NCBI GenBank assembly: GCA_003194525.1
Contig: NBIV01000419.1
Span: 1 to 59,857 of the forward strand
Source: Gracilariopsis chorda
Taxonomy: Eukaryota > Rhodophyta > Florideophyceae > Gracilariales > Gracilariaceae
Direction of reading: 5' to 3'
Length of the DNA stretch: 59,857 nucleotides
The notes under the pieces are model-generated. The model made no database searches, was not told the DNA's origin, and saw nothing but the letters and a program-made list of their open reading frames with translations. Below are positions 1 through 9,463 of the stretch, piece by piece. The position numbers were made by a program, and so were the translations under genes. Every line of letters begins with the position of its first letter. Positions within the stretch are counted from its first letter, which is position 1.

Positions 1-127
1 TGGCGAGAAGGGTTCGGTGATAGGGGTGGGTTGGAGCGCGAGGAGGGAGGCGAAGAACGGTTGCAAGGTGTTCTTGTCTTTTGTTTTGGAATAGGTAAAT
101 GGAGAGATTTGGTGTTGGTGCAGTATA

Positions 128-457
128 ATGGAACATATGCACGGGTATGTAGGGGAGGTTAGAGAAAAACGGAGAAACGTGGTGACTGTTGGCAAGGAGT
201 ATGACATTTTTGGACGTGTGACAGGTGAGGAAAGAGATGTAGTAGTATTTGAGGAACGACAAGCGGGAAGCTTGGTTCCAAATGCATGGAAGGCTGCTGT
301 GATACGCCACGCAGTGGGCAAGGACGAAGCGGTTCGTCAAAGAGATGGAAGAGTGTTCCGCGAGACCATGGGCAAAAGCTTCAACGGGATTCCTGCAACA
401 GGCTGGCACTACTTTGTCGGACATTGTTCCAGTGGGTGGGGGTGCTGTTTGCGTTGA
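128..457 (+). CDS. Unassigned ORF near left edge
   Basis: This open frame of 109 codons starts at an ATG. The product is charged in its first half and ends in a Gly/Cys/Trp-rich tail that looks like out-of-frame translation. A second frame (345-551) overlaps its end and is equally plausible, which would fit a frameshift near 400 in a decayed gene. I recognise no domain, signal peptide or membrane segment. Nothing nearby helps, because the next gene starts some 400 bases downstream. It could be the broken end of a gene that begins outside the window. Confidence 0.15.
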   Translation: MEHMHGYVGEVREKRRNVVTVGKEYDIFGRVTGEERDVVVFEERQAGSLVPNAWKAAVIRHAVGKDEAVRQRDGRVFRETMGKSFNGIPATGWHYFVGHCSSGWGCCLR

Positions 458-870
458 TGTGACTGAAGAAAGACTGGTAGGCTGCTCGGCGAAGGGGAGC
501 ACAATCGCGCGAACGTATTACGCCTTCGCTAGTGGTGTTTCTAAAACGTAAACCAATGGAATATGCAGACGAACTTGGACCAGAGACAGTTTCCTCTGTA
601 GGTTGAAAACAGTGTGACCCGATCGCAGGATTTGAAAAAGTTGCCCATCCTCTTGCGCATGACAGCTATGTCTTCGTAGTCTCCGTGAACGAGGATGGGT
701 CGCGAGTTGTGTCGTACAACGCGGTGGGTAAAATTTCAATGATGTGCTTTTTAGTAACCTTTCAACAGATTGTCACTAACGAACTGTTTGAAGTAACCCC
801 ATCTCATCTAGTGAGTCGTCAGTACAAGAACAATTGCGCTTGTTTGTCTTTGTTACTAATTCATCAAACC

Positions 871-1083
871 ATGACTCCAAATCATCCTCGAGAATGTCAT
901 ATTTGTTTACAAGATCTGGAAAATACCGTTACTGCAACTGAATGCGGACATTGTTACCATTTTGACTGCCTGAATGAATGGATGAAGAGATTCAACCGTT
1001 CTCAAACTCCAACTTGTCCGCACTGCCGACGATTGATTCCTTCAACCAGTACAAAGATCTACAAAAACTATCGCAACTGCTAA
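871..1083 (+). CDS. Small RING-H2 zinc-finger protein (probable E3 ubiquitin ligase)
   Basis: The 70-residue product is almost entirely one RING-H2 finger. It has a CHIC pair near residue 9, then C-x-H-x2-H-x2-C (in ECGHCYHFDC), then C-x2-C in CPHC. All eight zinc ligands are present in the C3H2C3 order. RING-H2 domains recruit E2 ubiquitin-conjugating enzymes, so a ubiquitin-ligase role is inferred from the family. The frame is open upstream to 685, but I chose the ATG at 871 because it lies just before the finger and the upstream part looks non-coding. The stop follows only about 20 residues after the last cysteine. In another frame, a Lys/Arg-rich stretch continues downstream (1097-1327), so the original protein may have been longer and been cut by a frameshift or unspliced intron near 1045-1090. 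Confidence 0.65.
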   Translation: MTPNHPRECHICLQDLENTVTATECGHCYHFDCLNEWMKRFNRSQTPTCPHCRRLIPSTSTKIYKNYRNC

Positions 1084-1096
1084 AGCAAAATATACT

Positions 1097-1327
1097 ATGG
1101 GATTACCGTCTCGCAAACTGAAACGGATTACGAAGCGGAAGAAACGTCATCAAAAACGAACAAATGAGCGAAAAGAGCCATCTTCCTCATCAATTCCTTC
1201 AGATTTAAGTGACAAAAAATTTGGTACAGGACGAAGAATCAAATACTTCCAAAAGAGGTCTGAAACGACTAGAGCGTCACAAAGATCAAGTACTTCGGAA
1301 GAAAGACAGGAAGGCAAATCACGTTGA
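1097..1327 (+). CDS. Lys/Arg/Ser-rich frame, possible tail of the RING-H2 gene
   Basis: A 76-codon frame that is very rich in Lys, Arg and Ser, with no recognisable fold. It starts 14 bases after the stop of the RING-H2 frame but in a different register. It could be the displaced C-terminal tail of that protein (a basic, disordered tail is common in RING proteins) or chance translation of A-rich DNA. I cannot tell these apart from the sequence alone. Confidence 0.2.
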   Translation: MGLPSRKLKRITKRKKRHQKRTNERKEPSSSSIPSDLSDKKFGTGRRIKYFQKRSETTRASQRSSTSEERQEGKSR

Positions 1328-1344
1328 GAACAGAAAGGAAGCAA

Positions 1345-2045
1345 AGCTCATAGCAAAAGAAAACAGGAGAAGTGGAAAGCAATCTTAACATTTCGTGAGT
1401 GTAGTCAAAAAGATGAATGGAAACTTAAACAATTTCCATTAGATGATTTGAAATTTATGTAGAGGCCTTTTGTATCCATGATGACCATAAAACCTTCCTG
1501 ACCATATCGGGAGGTCCTCGTACCCTTGCGTAGCTTGGACACTAGAGTATAAGGTTAGAGATGACGTCTTTAACAGCGCCAGCAGCCGTGCACGCCTCTT
1601 GTGCTCCGCGCTCATCTCAGCGCCCGCCCACGTCAGCAGTATTCTCAACAACACATGCCCGTCCAAGCGCAGCACGTTTGTCGCCGTCGCCGTCATCGCC
1701 CTCCATTCTCAGTCGCAGGCTCTTTGTGATCAGCCTGAGCGCGGGTCGTAAATGTAGCGCCGCGGGTTGCGTCACATGCCTGCCTGTTCGCGTGCGCCAC
1801 CGTTCTGCCGCAAGAGCTGTTGCGCGAGCGCTTGGGCTAAGGGTGGAGGTTGTGCGGCGTATGGAGGGCGTGGATGAAGTGCAGCGTTATAACTCACAGG
1901 GTGTGAGTGCATGCGCGTCCCTTTGCCGTGTTACGCTCACTTCTTTAATATTCACGCTACTCACGGCTCAAGCTCGCGCGTGCCACTAACGTGGAAACCT
2001 CACCTCTTTTACAGGACGACTCATCCTCCCCCCATCCTCTTCATC
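1345..2045. other. Region without a supported gene; possible 5' part of the desaturase relic
   Basis: The stretch 1560-1990 is GC-rich and open in one plus frame, but its product is low-complexity Ala/Ser/Arg, with no motif. A pyrimidine-rich run ending in TTTTACAG at about 2007-2014 looks like a 3' splice site. It lies about 30 bases upstream of the ATG at 2046, so the segment may be the promoter, 5' leader and an intron of the former desaturase gene. Confidence 0.3.
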
Positions 2046-3276
2046 ATGGTCACCATCAAATCAGCAGCACCGAACCGACAGCCATCCCTCCGTCCCTATC
2101 CCTCCCCTTGATCACACCATCCGTAGAATCCGCGCCGCAGTCTCACCACACTGCGTCAAGCACAACCTGCTCACATCGCTCGTGCATTCTCGCTCTCGCC
2201 TTGTTCATGGTTTTGGCCATCGCTCTCCTTATCAATTACAAACCCTCGTTTATCGTCATTGCTTGGAACGTAGTGTCACGGCGGCGTCATGACCGGAGTC
2301 TGGGTGCTTTGCTAAGATTGCGGTCACCTGGAATTTTCTCCCTACCATTCGGTCAGCGACGTCACCGGACTCTTGTTGCACGGTGTCCTCTTCGTCCCCT
2401 ACCACTCATGGCCAACCACTCACATCCAGTTCATACGCATACCAGTCATATGATCGACGATCAAGTCTTCATTTCCATCCAAATCGCGATCGCTACAATT
2501 CCTCCCACAGCATCACTATCGCTCAAGGGAGCGTCCTCCTTACAAAGCACCAATTTTAGAGGCTCTTGAGGAAACTTTCTTTATCTACATCTTTGGGAAC
2601 TTTCTGGATGCTTCACGTCGGGATTGTGGGCCTATCACTTCACGAACGCCTCAGGCCACAACTATGGAAATCGAGCAAGCGATCTCAACCCCAGAACCTT
2701 CATGTTTGCCGAAAAACCGTATTGGATTATCGTCGCCTCTGACCTCGGTTTCGTCTCTGCTCTCTCCACTTTGTTCTACTATGTTTATATATTTGGCGTT
2801 TCCGCAGTCCTTGAGTATTACTTCATTCCGTACTTGTTTGTCAACTGCTGGCTCTTCCTCATCACTTACTTGCATCTCTCCGATCTGGGCTGTAAGCACT
2901 ATGCCCCGGGGGCATTCATTTTTTATGCGCGGTGCCTTATGTTACATGGATCGTGACGTTGGTATCTACAACATTTTGCACAACGAGATTGTTGACATTC
3001 ATGTCGTGCAGCATCTCTTCTCCAAACTGCCGTTCTAGCCAAGCCAACAAAGCCACCGAGGCTGTGAGTTCGCTTCATTGATACCGTTCGTAAGCTTGGG
3101 TGCCGGTTTATGGCAGTTGATACGCACATATGAGCGGCAGTCTGCAACTCAAAAGAAGATACTTATGAAAAATTAGACCTGGAGCGATAAGACGGGCGGT
3201 GAAGAAGGCTTGGGGGCGATATCTGTACGTGAAGAACCAAACTTCAACCACCACCACATGCCTACAAACTCTGTAG
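2046..3276 (+). pseudogene. Delta-12 (omega-6, FAD2-like) fatty acid desaturase pseudogene
   Basis: Membrane desaturases of this family insert the second double bond into oleoyl lipids. They need three His boxes for a di-iron centre. The relic is collinear with the family but scattered over all three frames. It has an N-terminal block TIRRIRAAVSPHC (about 2115), a membrane segment (about 2185-2270), TGVWV followed by a stop and DCGH where HECGH is expected (about 2300-2330), and LLLHGVLFVPYHSW (about 2365-2410). A long hydrophobic block follows (2624-2900) with YFIPYLFVNCWLFLITYLH, then DRDVGIYNILHNEIVDIHVV and QHLF (about 2945-3015), and a terminal AVKKAWGRYLYVKN (about 3200). The third box reads HVVQH instead of HxxHH, so one iron ligand is lost. 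The second box (HRRHH) is not recognisable. With several frameshifts, an internal stop and lost ligands, it cannot encode an active enzyme. Confidence 0.8.
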
Positions 3277-3831
3277 TACGAAGGTAGTGAACACTGCATG
3301 CTGTGAAGGCCATCTCGACATCTAGACGCTACCGTTGAGCGCCATCTTCCGCATGTTATCTCGATCGCGTCCTATCGCTCAACTGCCGTAGCATGAGCGT
3401 CTTCTGGATGTCTATCCACACTTTTTTTTATCTTTGGTCTTTCTAGTGCCTAACATATCCTCCGCAGCCACTTCCGATCCTCTATCTTTCTTTTTCTGGC
3501 CTTCCTACAATCCAGGGTTGACCAATTTTCGGTACCTCGGTCATTATAGGCTCTGGAACTCCGGATGAGGTCTGTATCTCAGGATATCAAGTTGAACTGA
3601 CTGCAATTTAAAACAATTTCATTCAACAATTTTACTTTTCAAGACGGGTGGTATAAAAGGGAAACGTAGCACACAGGGTACGTCTTGCGTCTGTGTTTTC
3701 AGCAACCAGATCATGATATCATTAACCTAATATCACTCTATCCAAACTTGAATTCCCATCGTCGTCCATGACGCGAAATTTGTTTTCGAATGCCACTCCT
3801 CCGGCACAAAGGATTTCCTGAGGCAAACCAA
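3277..3831. other. Intergenic stretch
   Basis: I see no coding frame with family resemblance here. A TATA-box-like TATAAAAG lies at 3652-3659, but no convincing ORF starts downstream of it before the repeats, so its function is doubtful. Confidence 0.4.
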
Positions 3832-4685
3832 TCGTTTTTTTTATCACCATCGGAGGCTATGATCATGTTGCGTCTCACTGCCTACGTTTGCGCACTGTCA
3901 GGAAGCAGCTACATCGCGTTTTGATCATCTTTGGGGAGACAAGCCGCCCAACATGCCTTCATCGAGTCCATACAAGCTCATACCATGCTTAGTACAAGAT
4001 TTGCAACAGATGCAACCTTCTACAATTGAGCACAGAGGCCCACTGCGAGATATGCAAAGCTATAGATTGTCAGCAACAATTTCATCCGCTCAGCGTAGCC
4101 CATACGCAGTCGCGCACTACAGCTACAAGCCCATCAACAAACCCCACCAATAAAATTTGCAAAATTGTTTTTTCTATCAACACCGGAGGCTATGATCATT
4201 TTGCGTCTCACTGCCTACGTTTGCACACTGTTAGGAAGCAGCTAAATCGCATTTTGATCATCTTTGGGGAGGCAAGCCGCCCAACATGCCTTCATCGGGT
4301 CCATACAAGCTCATACCATGCTTAGTACAAGATTTGCAACAGATGCAACCTTCTACAAATGACCACATAGGCCCACCGCGAGGTGCGCAAAGCCGTTGAT
4401 TGTGAGCAGCGGTCTTATCTGCTCGTCGCAGCGCCTATGCCGTCGTACACTGCAGCTGCAGCACCAATTTCATCTGCTCATCGTAGCCCATACGCAGTCG
4501 CGCACTACAGCTACAAGCCCAATAAAACTTGCAAAATTGTGTTTTCTATCACCACCGGAGGCTATGATCATTTTTTATCTCACTGCGTACGTTTGCGCAC
4601 TGTTAGGAAGCAGCTACATCGCCTTTTGATCATCTTTGGGGAGACAAGGCGCCCAACATGCCTTCATCGAGTCCATAAAAGATTG
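3832..4685. repeat. Three-copy tandem repeat, unit 333-372 bp
   Basis: A block that starts with a T-rich run and GGAGGCTATGATCAT recurs at 3852, 4185 and 4557, giving spacings of 333 and 372 bp. Copies 1 and 2 run through the phrases CGCCCAACATGCCTTCATCG and CCATGCTTAGTACAAG. Copy 2 is longer because of an extra CAGC-rich stretch near 4410-4465. Copy 3 is cut off after about 125 bp, near 4680. Copies differ by scattered substitutions, so the duplication is older than the big array further right. No copy has a conserved reading frame. The repeat lies just beyond the 3' end of the gypsy-like pol fragment on the minus strand and could be part of that element's non-coding end, which I cannot confirm. 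Confidence 0.7.
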
Positions 4686-4866
4686 AGGCTATTACCAGTG
4701 GATTTTTTGAGCGTCGCGCGCGCTGTACGTTAGCCATCGGTTAGTCGCATAGTTAGCGAATTGTCCAGTTAGGAATCGAAATAAAGTGAGCCATTGGTAT
4801 TTTGACTGATCCATTGACGTGTTCCACGTGGGTTGCGTATGCGCGTCATGCGCGTGTGCGCGTCGG

Positions 4867-5680
4867 CTACGCGTCATACTCCCCCTCCAAAAAGTCGCGC
4901 TCCGTGCGGCCTTGCTTCCGCCAAAACCTTCGGATAAAATTCTCCGGCACATGGTGTCGCGGTTCCCACTGGTCGTACTCCGGCGGATATCCGTACAATC
5001 GGACTTTGTAGATGACCTTGCCGTCATCGTCCACACCAGCGGAGAGGATGTGGTCAACCACGTAATTCTTAGGTAACACTTCCTCTGGTAGTTTCATCGT
5101 ATCCAAAGGGCCGAAGCTCTTCGCTGTAGACCGTCTCGAACCACGCCCTGGGGGCCCGGAACGACAAAAATCGCTCCTTAGGGGGGAGGTTATATCAAAA
5201 TTTTCCGGTGGAACTGAACCTAAGGTGGGAGGAAGCCCAGTACCATTGGATTTGTTCGCTGCTCGGCCGGAGGCCATGCCGAACTTTTCCGATGGAACAG
5301 ATCCTAAGGTGGGAGGAAGCCCAGTACCTATAGGATCACACACCTCCTCCGGAAGGTCCACAGTATCCAACGGAGCAAAGCCAGCGGTGTCGCCACTACC
5401 TAACGGATCGGCCGACACTACATTCGGAGTAGTACCAGTGGTTTTACCAGTGGTTGTAGCGCTGCCACTGGTGATGAGCGACGCCGATTCCCGTTGGTAG
5501 CCAGACGCCGATGGATCCATCGGTACATTCCCTGAGGCGGCAGCAGCATTATCCGTCGGTGAGGCAGGCCCTTCAGCCACAGGAGTAGAGTCCATTGGAG
5601 CCATCGGAGCGTTCGAGACGCGGTCAATGGCTACTCTATCCTCAAGGCCATCACGCTCGATCGTAACCGTGTGTGTCACA
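4867..5680 (-). mobile_element. Ty3/gypsy-like (chromovirus) integrase tail with chromodomain, 5'-truncated
   Basis: The minus-strand frame has a short block HTVTIERDGLEDRVAIDRV. This matches the end of gypsy-type integrases, where a basic strand is followed by a 'vsIDRv' segment. A low-complexity Pro/Gly/Thr linker of about 170 residues follows, with an internal duplication (GTGLPPTLGSVP occurs twice). Last comes a chromodomain of about 55 residues: YVVDHILSAG, YKVRLYGYPPEYDQWEP and ENFIRRFW. Chromodomains at the integrase C-terminus steer chromoviruses to modified chromatin. The rest of Pol is missing. The frame stays open a further 86 bases to 5766, but that part is antisense to the nucleoporin gene and is not element sequence. 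I therefore place the element edge near 5680. No LTR was identified. Confidence 0.65.
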
Positions 5681-7139
5681 AGGTGCGGGCTTTGGTTTCG
5701 GAGGTGCGCAGCTCCAAGTGGGTGGTAACGTCCAAAACGTTGCTGGCGCGTTTGGAAAGCAACCAACGATACCGGAAACGTACCAAGCCATATCTCGGCA
5801 CCATGGGTCTACGGTAGCTCCGGTTGGGGCAAATTACGGCACTGTTCTTCATAACTTACAAGTAATACAAGCTAAGGTCGATGAGCAAAAACGACTTCTT
5901 GCACAGCAAGCAAAGCTAAACGAGAAGACAAACCGCAAGCCATCTGGGTCCGTGTCCGTTGTAGTTCTGCCACCTCCACCATTAGTGAAGTTATCCTCGG
6001 GCAGAGACCCCCTTTCAAAGACGCAAGGTCTGGTTCCTAGAACCCCCTTCAGAACAAAGATGCGGGGATCAGTTGCCCGCTATGGCGAGGCAGCAGGGTT
6101 CTCTCCTAGAGTGTCCGGGACTCCCATTCGTGAGAACGGGAAAGATGACAATGCCGCAGCGCAGACGGCCAGCCAGACTACTAGTCCCGCGCCGTCCATA
6201 GGATTAACACCCCTCTTCACACCAAAACAGTTCAGTGTTTCCAAGCGCAGACCGCCGCGTTATTCGGAAGGTTCAACACCAGTTCGGTCTGCGTCAAAAA
6301 TGCTGCCTGTGCCGAGGATCACCAGACAAGGCGAAATAAACCCAGAAAGTGAAGATTTGGATGCTGGACAAGAACACCACATAATACCAGGAAGAACGCC
6401 AAGAAACTCGCTGACTCCTCGGAACGCTAAGCGAATCACTGTCGGTTATATGGCTGATGCCGACGACACCCCGGAAGGAAGTGCTCCAAAGACCAAGGAA
6501 TCTGATTCCTCTGTTAGACTCACGAGTATACTCCGGAAGCCCAAAGGAAATAGCCTCTCCAACTCAGACAGTAGCCCGATGAATGATGGGAAGAAATACA
6601 TTGGGCGAATATCAGGTAGTGAAGAGTTTATGTGGGCTCATCCACGCCCATCAACCTGGAGCAAGAAGCAAGGTCTTGATTCTGACGAACAGTATATGCC
6701 TGATAAATATCTTCCACTTCTATCCAAAGATGGATTCTACACCGAACCGGCTCTTCAGGAATTAGCTAGTAGGGATATGACAGAGTTAAAAATGGTTGAA
6801 GACTTCACTGTTGGGCGTCATGGTGTCGGTAAGATAAGGTGGATTCAGCCAGTTGACGTACGTGGTCTTGATCTTGACTTGGCCGTGGATATTCAGCAAG
6901 GAGAGGTCGCCGTTTATCCCGAAAGAGATGCCGGTCAGTTAGACGCTGCAGCTGAAGTAACGCTCGAGAATATGTTCCGGAAGAAGAAGGGCAGCATCTC
7001 CTCCGATGAACAAAAACTGGAGAAGAAATACGAGAATAAACTCAGGGCTTTCTGTACAAAGAACGGGCTGCACTTCATGAATTACAATCCAGAGACGGGA
7101 CATTGGATATTTGAGGTCACTGGTTTTGCGACGAATTAA
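5673..7139 (+). CDS. Nup98-like nucleoporin, 5'-truncated (FG-repeat domain almost entirely missing)
   Basis: The C-terminal 145 residues (about 345-488) match the Nup98 autoproteolytic domain, which anchors Nup98 in the nuclear pore. Landmarks are DGFYTEPALQELA, FTVGRHGVGKIRW, a VAVYPERDAG stretch, AEVTLENMF and NYNPETGHWIFEV. Before it lie a Ser/Pro/Thr-rich linker (about 90-340) and only two or three FG-type residues (GFGFGG, AFG) at the N-terminus. A full Nup98 has several hundred residues of GLFG repeats and a Rae1-binding GLEBS motif, and neither is here. No ATG opens the frame. The 5' codons run into the gypsy-like fragment at about 5680, so the element replaced or interrupted the 5' part. 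At the cleavage site the usual His-Phe-Ser reads Gly-Phe-Ala, and the protein stops two residues later. This fits a stand-alone Nup98 not fused to Nup96. It is probably a non-functional fragment, although the 488-codon frame is uninterrupted. Confidence 0.75.
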   Translation: MSQGAGFGFGGAQLQVGGNVQNVAGAFGKQPTIPETYQAISRHHGSTVAPVGANYGTVLHNLQVIQAKVDEQKRLLAQQAKLNEKTNRKPSGSVSVVVLPPPPLVKLSSGRDPLSKTQGLVPRTPFRTKMRGSVARYGEAAGFSPRVSGTPIRENGKDDNAAAQTASQTTSPAPSIGLTPLFTPKQFSVSKRRPPRYSEGSTPVRSASKMLPVPRITRQGEINPESEDLDAGQEHHIIPGRTPRNSLTPRNAKRITVGYMADADDTPEGSAPKTKESDSSVRLTSILRKPKGNSLSNSDSSPMNDGKKYIGRISGSEEFMWAHPRPSTWSKKQGLDSDEQYMPDKYLPLLSKDGFYTEPALQELASRDMTELKMVEDFTVGRHGVGKIRWIQPVDVRGLDLDLAVDIQQGEVAVYPERDAGQLDAAAEVTLENMFRKKKGSISSDEQKLEKKYENKLRAFCTKNGLHFMNYNPETGHWIFEVTGFATN

Positions 7140-7424
7140 GTCACCCTAACTCTTTACTCTATTAACCACTTCATCGGCGCATGTCGATTCGTGAACGTGA
7201 TTTGTTCTTCTAGGCAGTCTACATTTCTAGTATGTAAAACAGCTTATACCCACATCCGGAGGCATATTAGAGCCCGAGATACTCCCCGCCTCGCTATCTT
7301 TATAAACAAAAGACTCGCACCACATCCATCCGTATCACTCCTTCGCATTGTTCCTCACTCCTTGCTTCCGTTTGCATATGAAACATTTCTCGCAAGCTGT
7401 AGATCGGCGAAATTCTTCTCGTTC
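7140..7424. other. Intergenic or 3' region between convergent genes
   Basis: This is the 3' flank of the Nup98 frame and of the convergent minus-strand repeat gene. I see no coding frame with support. It may hold both 3' untranslated regions. Confidence 0.4.
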
Positions 7425-8645
7425 CTAAGCATCAGTTGCAGATGCCATGGGCGGAGGACCATGTGAACTATCATCACCCTTAGCCGAAAAATCTGCGCGT
7501 GACATTTTCTCATTCACGTTGTCCCTCCCCAAAGGACGGGATCCCCTTCGATTAAAGTTCCTCCCTGAATGAAGCCGATTAGATCCTGTAGAACGGCGTT
7601 GGCGTGAACGAACGGTGGTCCAGTCACTCTCACCGTCAGCTTGCTCATTTTCATGCCTGTCCTTGTGATTTGCAGATCCATCAGCCTCCTCATCCTCTGC
7701 ACTCTTCGTAGGCATGTATCGGCGCGGTGGACTCAGTCCTTGTGATTTGCAGATCCATCAGCCTCCTCATCCTCTGCACTCTTCGTAGGCATGTATCGGC
7801 GCAGTGGACTCAATCTTGCTTCAACAGGATGAGACCTTTGTCTTGCAGCCCCCCAGTCCCTCTCTTTTTCCACAGGAAGTTGTTCCTGGGAGGACGAGTT
7901 GGGAATCCTTGACCCAAAATGCCTTGTTTTATGTTCAGTATCTCCCAGCGTGTCCCTACGCCAATTGTCTCTGGCCTCCTTCTTCACGGGATCTTGCTCA
8001 AGCTCCTTGTTCTCAAGCTCTAGTAACTTAGAACCACGCTTATCGGAAAAGTCAATGTCCCGAATAGCTTTCCCGACCTTCTCCACTTCTGTGTCAATTG
8101 GCCCCTTCCTCGCCGACCAGTCAACATTTGTTTGCTCTTGGGCAAATGAGGCTTCCAAAGGACGTCTTCGCACATCTGCCCAGTTGGTCTCGGGGGTCTC
8201 CTTTTGAACATCCACCTCGATAGGGCCCCTTCGTGCAGTCCAAACTCGCTCAGGAGTTGGTGCGGCAAACTCCGCTTCCACAGGCCCCTTACGGGCAGCC
8301 CAGTCCGACGATTCAGGACCGGGTGTACTACTTTCCGCTTCGATTGGGCGACGAACCTACCAGTCTTGTTCAATCTTTTTTTGCATAAACTCGGCTTCAA
8401 GTGGAGCGTTTCGGCCGTTACTCCATTGGTCGTCGGAAATAGTTCTACCAGATGCAACCTCCCCTTCGATAGGGCCCTTCCGGGCTGAACACTGGTCACT
8501 AGCAGTCGCGCTCTAGGGAGTTGGACTGGAAAGATGACCCGACAGGACCGCGTCGAATTCCTTCCCAATCGCACTCTGGTGCAGTGGCTTCCTCCTCCGC
8601 TTCACGTCAACCACGACGGATGCCAGCCCAGTCACGCTCTGTACC
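7425..8645 (-). pseudogene. Trp/Arg-Gly-Pro repeat protein, possibly eIF4B-like C-terminal part, broken
   Basis: Read on the minus strand, the segment encodes at least eight degenerate repeats. Their core is D-W-x-x-R-[KR]-G-P-[ILV]-E-x-E, for example DWEGIRRGPV, DWAARKGPVEAEF, VWTARRGPIEVDV and DWSARKGPIDTEV. The last unit is DWGAARQRSHPVEARL. The tail is charged (SAEDEEADGSANHKDRHENE, then DWTTVRSRQRR) and ends in an Arg/Gly-rich stretch. Short tandem repeats around Trp and Arg-Gly, with an acidic tail and a final 'DW..V', resemble the RNA-binding part of fungal eIF4B (Tif3), a translation-initiation factor. That link is inference only. The gene is broken: an in-frame TAG follows one DW (about 8357), one repeat has Cys for Trp, there are further stops near 8500 and 8610, and a 77 bp duplication shifts the frame. 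The N-terminal RRM expected for eIF4B is absent. Confidence 0.45.
7661..7814. repeat. 77 bp direct tandem duplication inside the Trp/Arg-repeat gene
   Basis: Bases 7661-7737 are repeated at 7738-7814 with two mismatches. The duplicated stretch encodes MPTKSAEDEEADGSANHKD on the minus strand in both copies. Since 77 is not a multiple of three, the second copy puts the tail out of frame. The near identity shows that the event is recent compared with the decay of the gene. Confidence 0.9.
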
Positions 8646-9295
8646 ACCAAGCGTTTGACATTCGAATACACAAATTAAACTAGCAGTGTCTTCTGCATTC
8701 GCTTCTCATTCATAATGTGCAAGATTCTGTTCTAGATTCGGAGGATTAAACTACGTGGCAATCTAAAAAACTGACCGAAATTCACTCCGCATTCGCCATC
8801 CGTCATTTTTCATAGATTTTTTGGATGACATCTTGACGCATACTAAACTAGCTTCTGAAACTAGCATTCCGAGAACACAGACGCGGGCTTGATGCACAAC
8901 GATATTTGCTTGTTGTTGTACGAATTAAAGCAAGAATGGCAGAGATGTTCTGTGCTCCATACAGTTTGAGCCAGAGAAACCAAGGCTTCTCATACCACCG
9001 TATTCTGTGCGCGCCCTCCCAGCGAATTCGAGACAGGCTACGCCTAATGGAACACATCTAGATGTGGACGTGAAAATGCCGGACTCGAGCTCTGGTGGCC
9101 CAATTCAGGTAGAGACGGGGTCGGTGTCTATTTCGGAAGCAGATGTTGCCTCTGGAAAACCTTATAACATCACGCCAATTGTTATATTAAGTTTCTACCT
9201 TGCCGTTCACCTCGAACATCTCCAGGCCCATATTTACCGCACTGCTGGTATTTTGTGGTGGGAGTAGCAGCAAAAGTACATTCGGCCTTGGGTGA
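8646..9295. other. Unassigned stretch upstream of the Copia element
   Basis: An 86-codon plus frame (9007-9267) ends in a hydrophobic/aromatic tail, but I recognise no family. The region should contain the 5' LTR and leader of the Copia element if they survive. I could not find an LTR, a primer-binding site or a target-site duplication by eye. Confidence 0.3.
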
Positions 9296-9463
9296 GAACG
9301 ACAATTTGAAGTTTCATGTTGTGAAAAACGATTCTCACAGAGATATTTTCCTTTTCAGCAAGGAGAAAATAAATCACGGGCTCTACGTCTAGCACGACTT
9401 ATCTGGTTTGGTCCCGAATATCAACATGAACGGACTGTTGCCGAGCTCATCGTCCACAACCGT

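Noticed and set aside
1561..1989. A 142-codon plus-strand frame
   Set aside because: Low-complexity Ala/Ser/Arg/Pro translation of GC-rich DNA, with no motif. It is more likely upstream sequence of the desaturase relic.
4867..5766. Taking the chromodomain frame as a 299-residue gene starting at 5766
   Set aside because: The first ~30 codons are the exact antisense of Nup98 FG-type sequence, so the true element sequence begins near 5680 and the start codon is accidental.
8690..9300. A 5' LTR for the Copia element
   Set aside because: No TG...CA-bounded stretch of this region recurs downstream of 13656, and no tRNA-complementary primer site could be recognised by eye.
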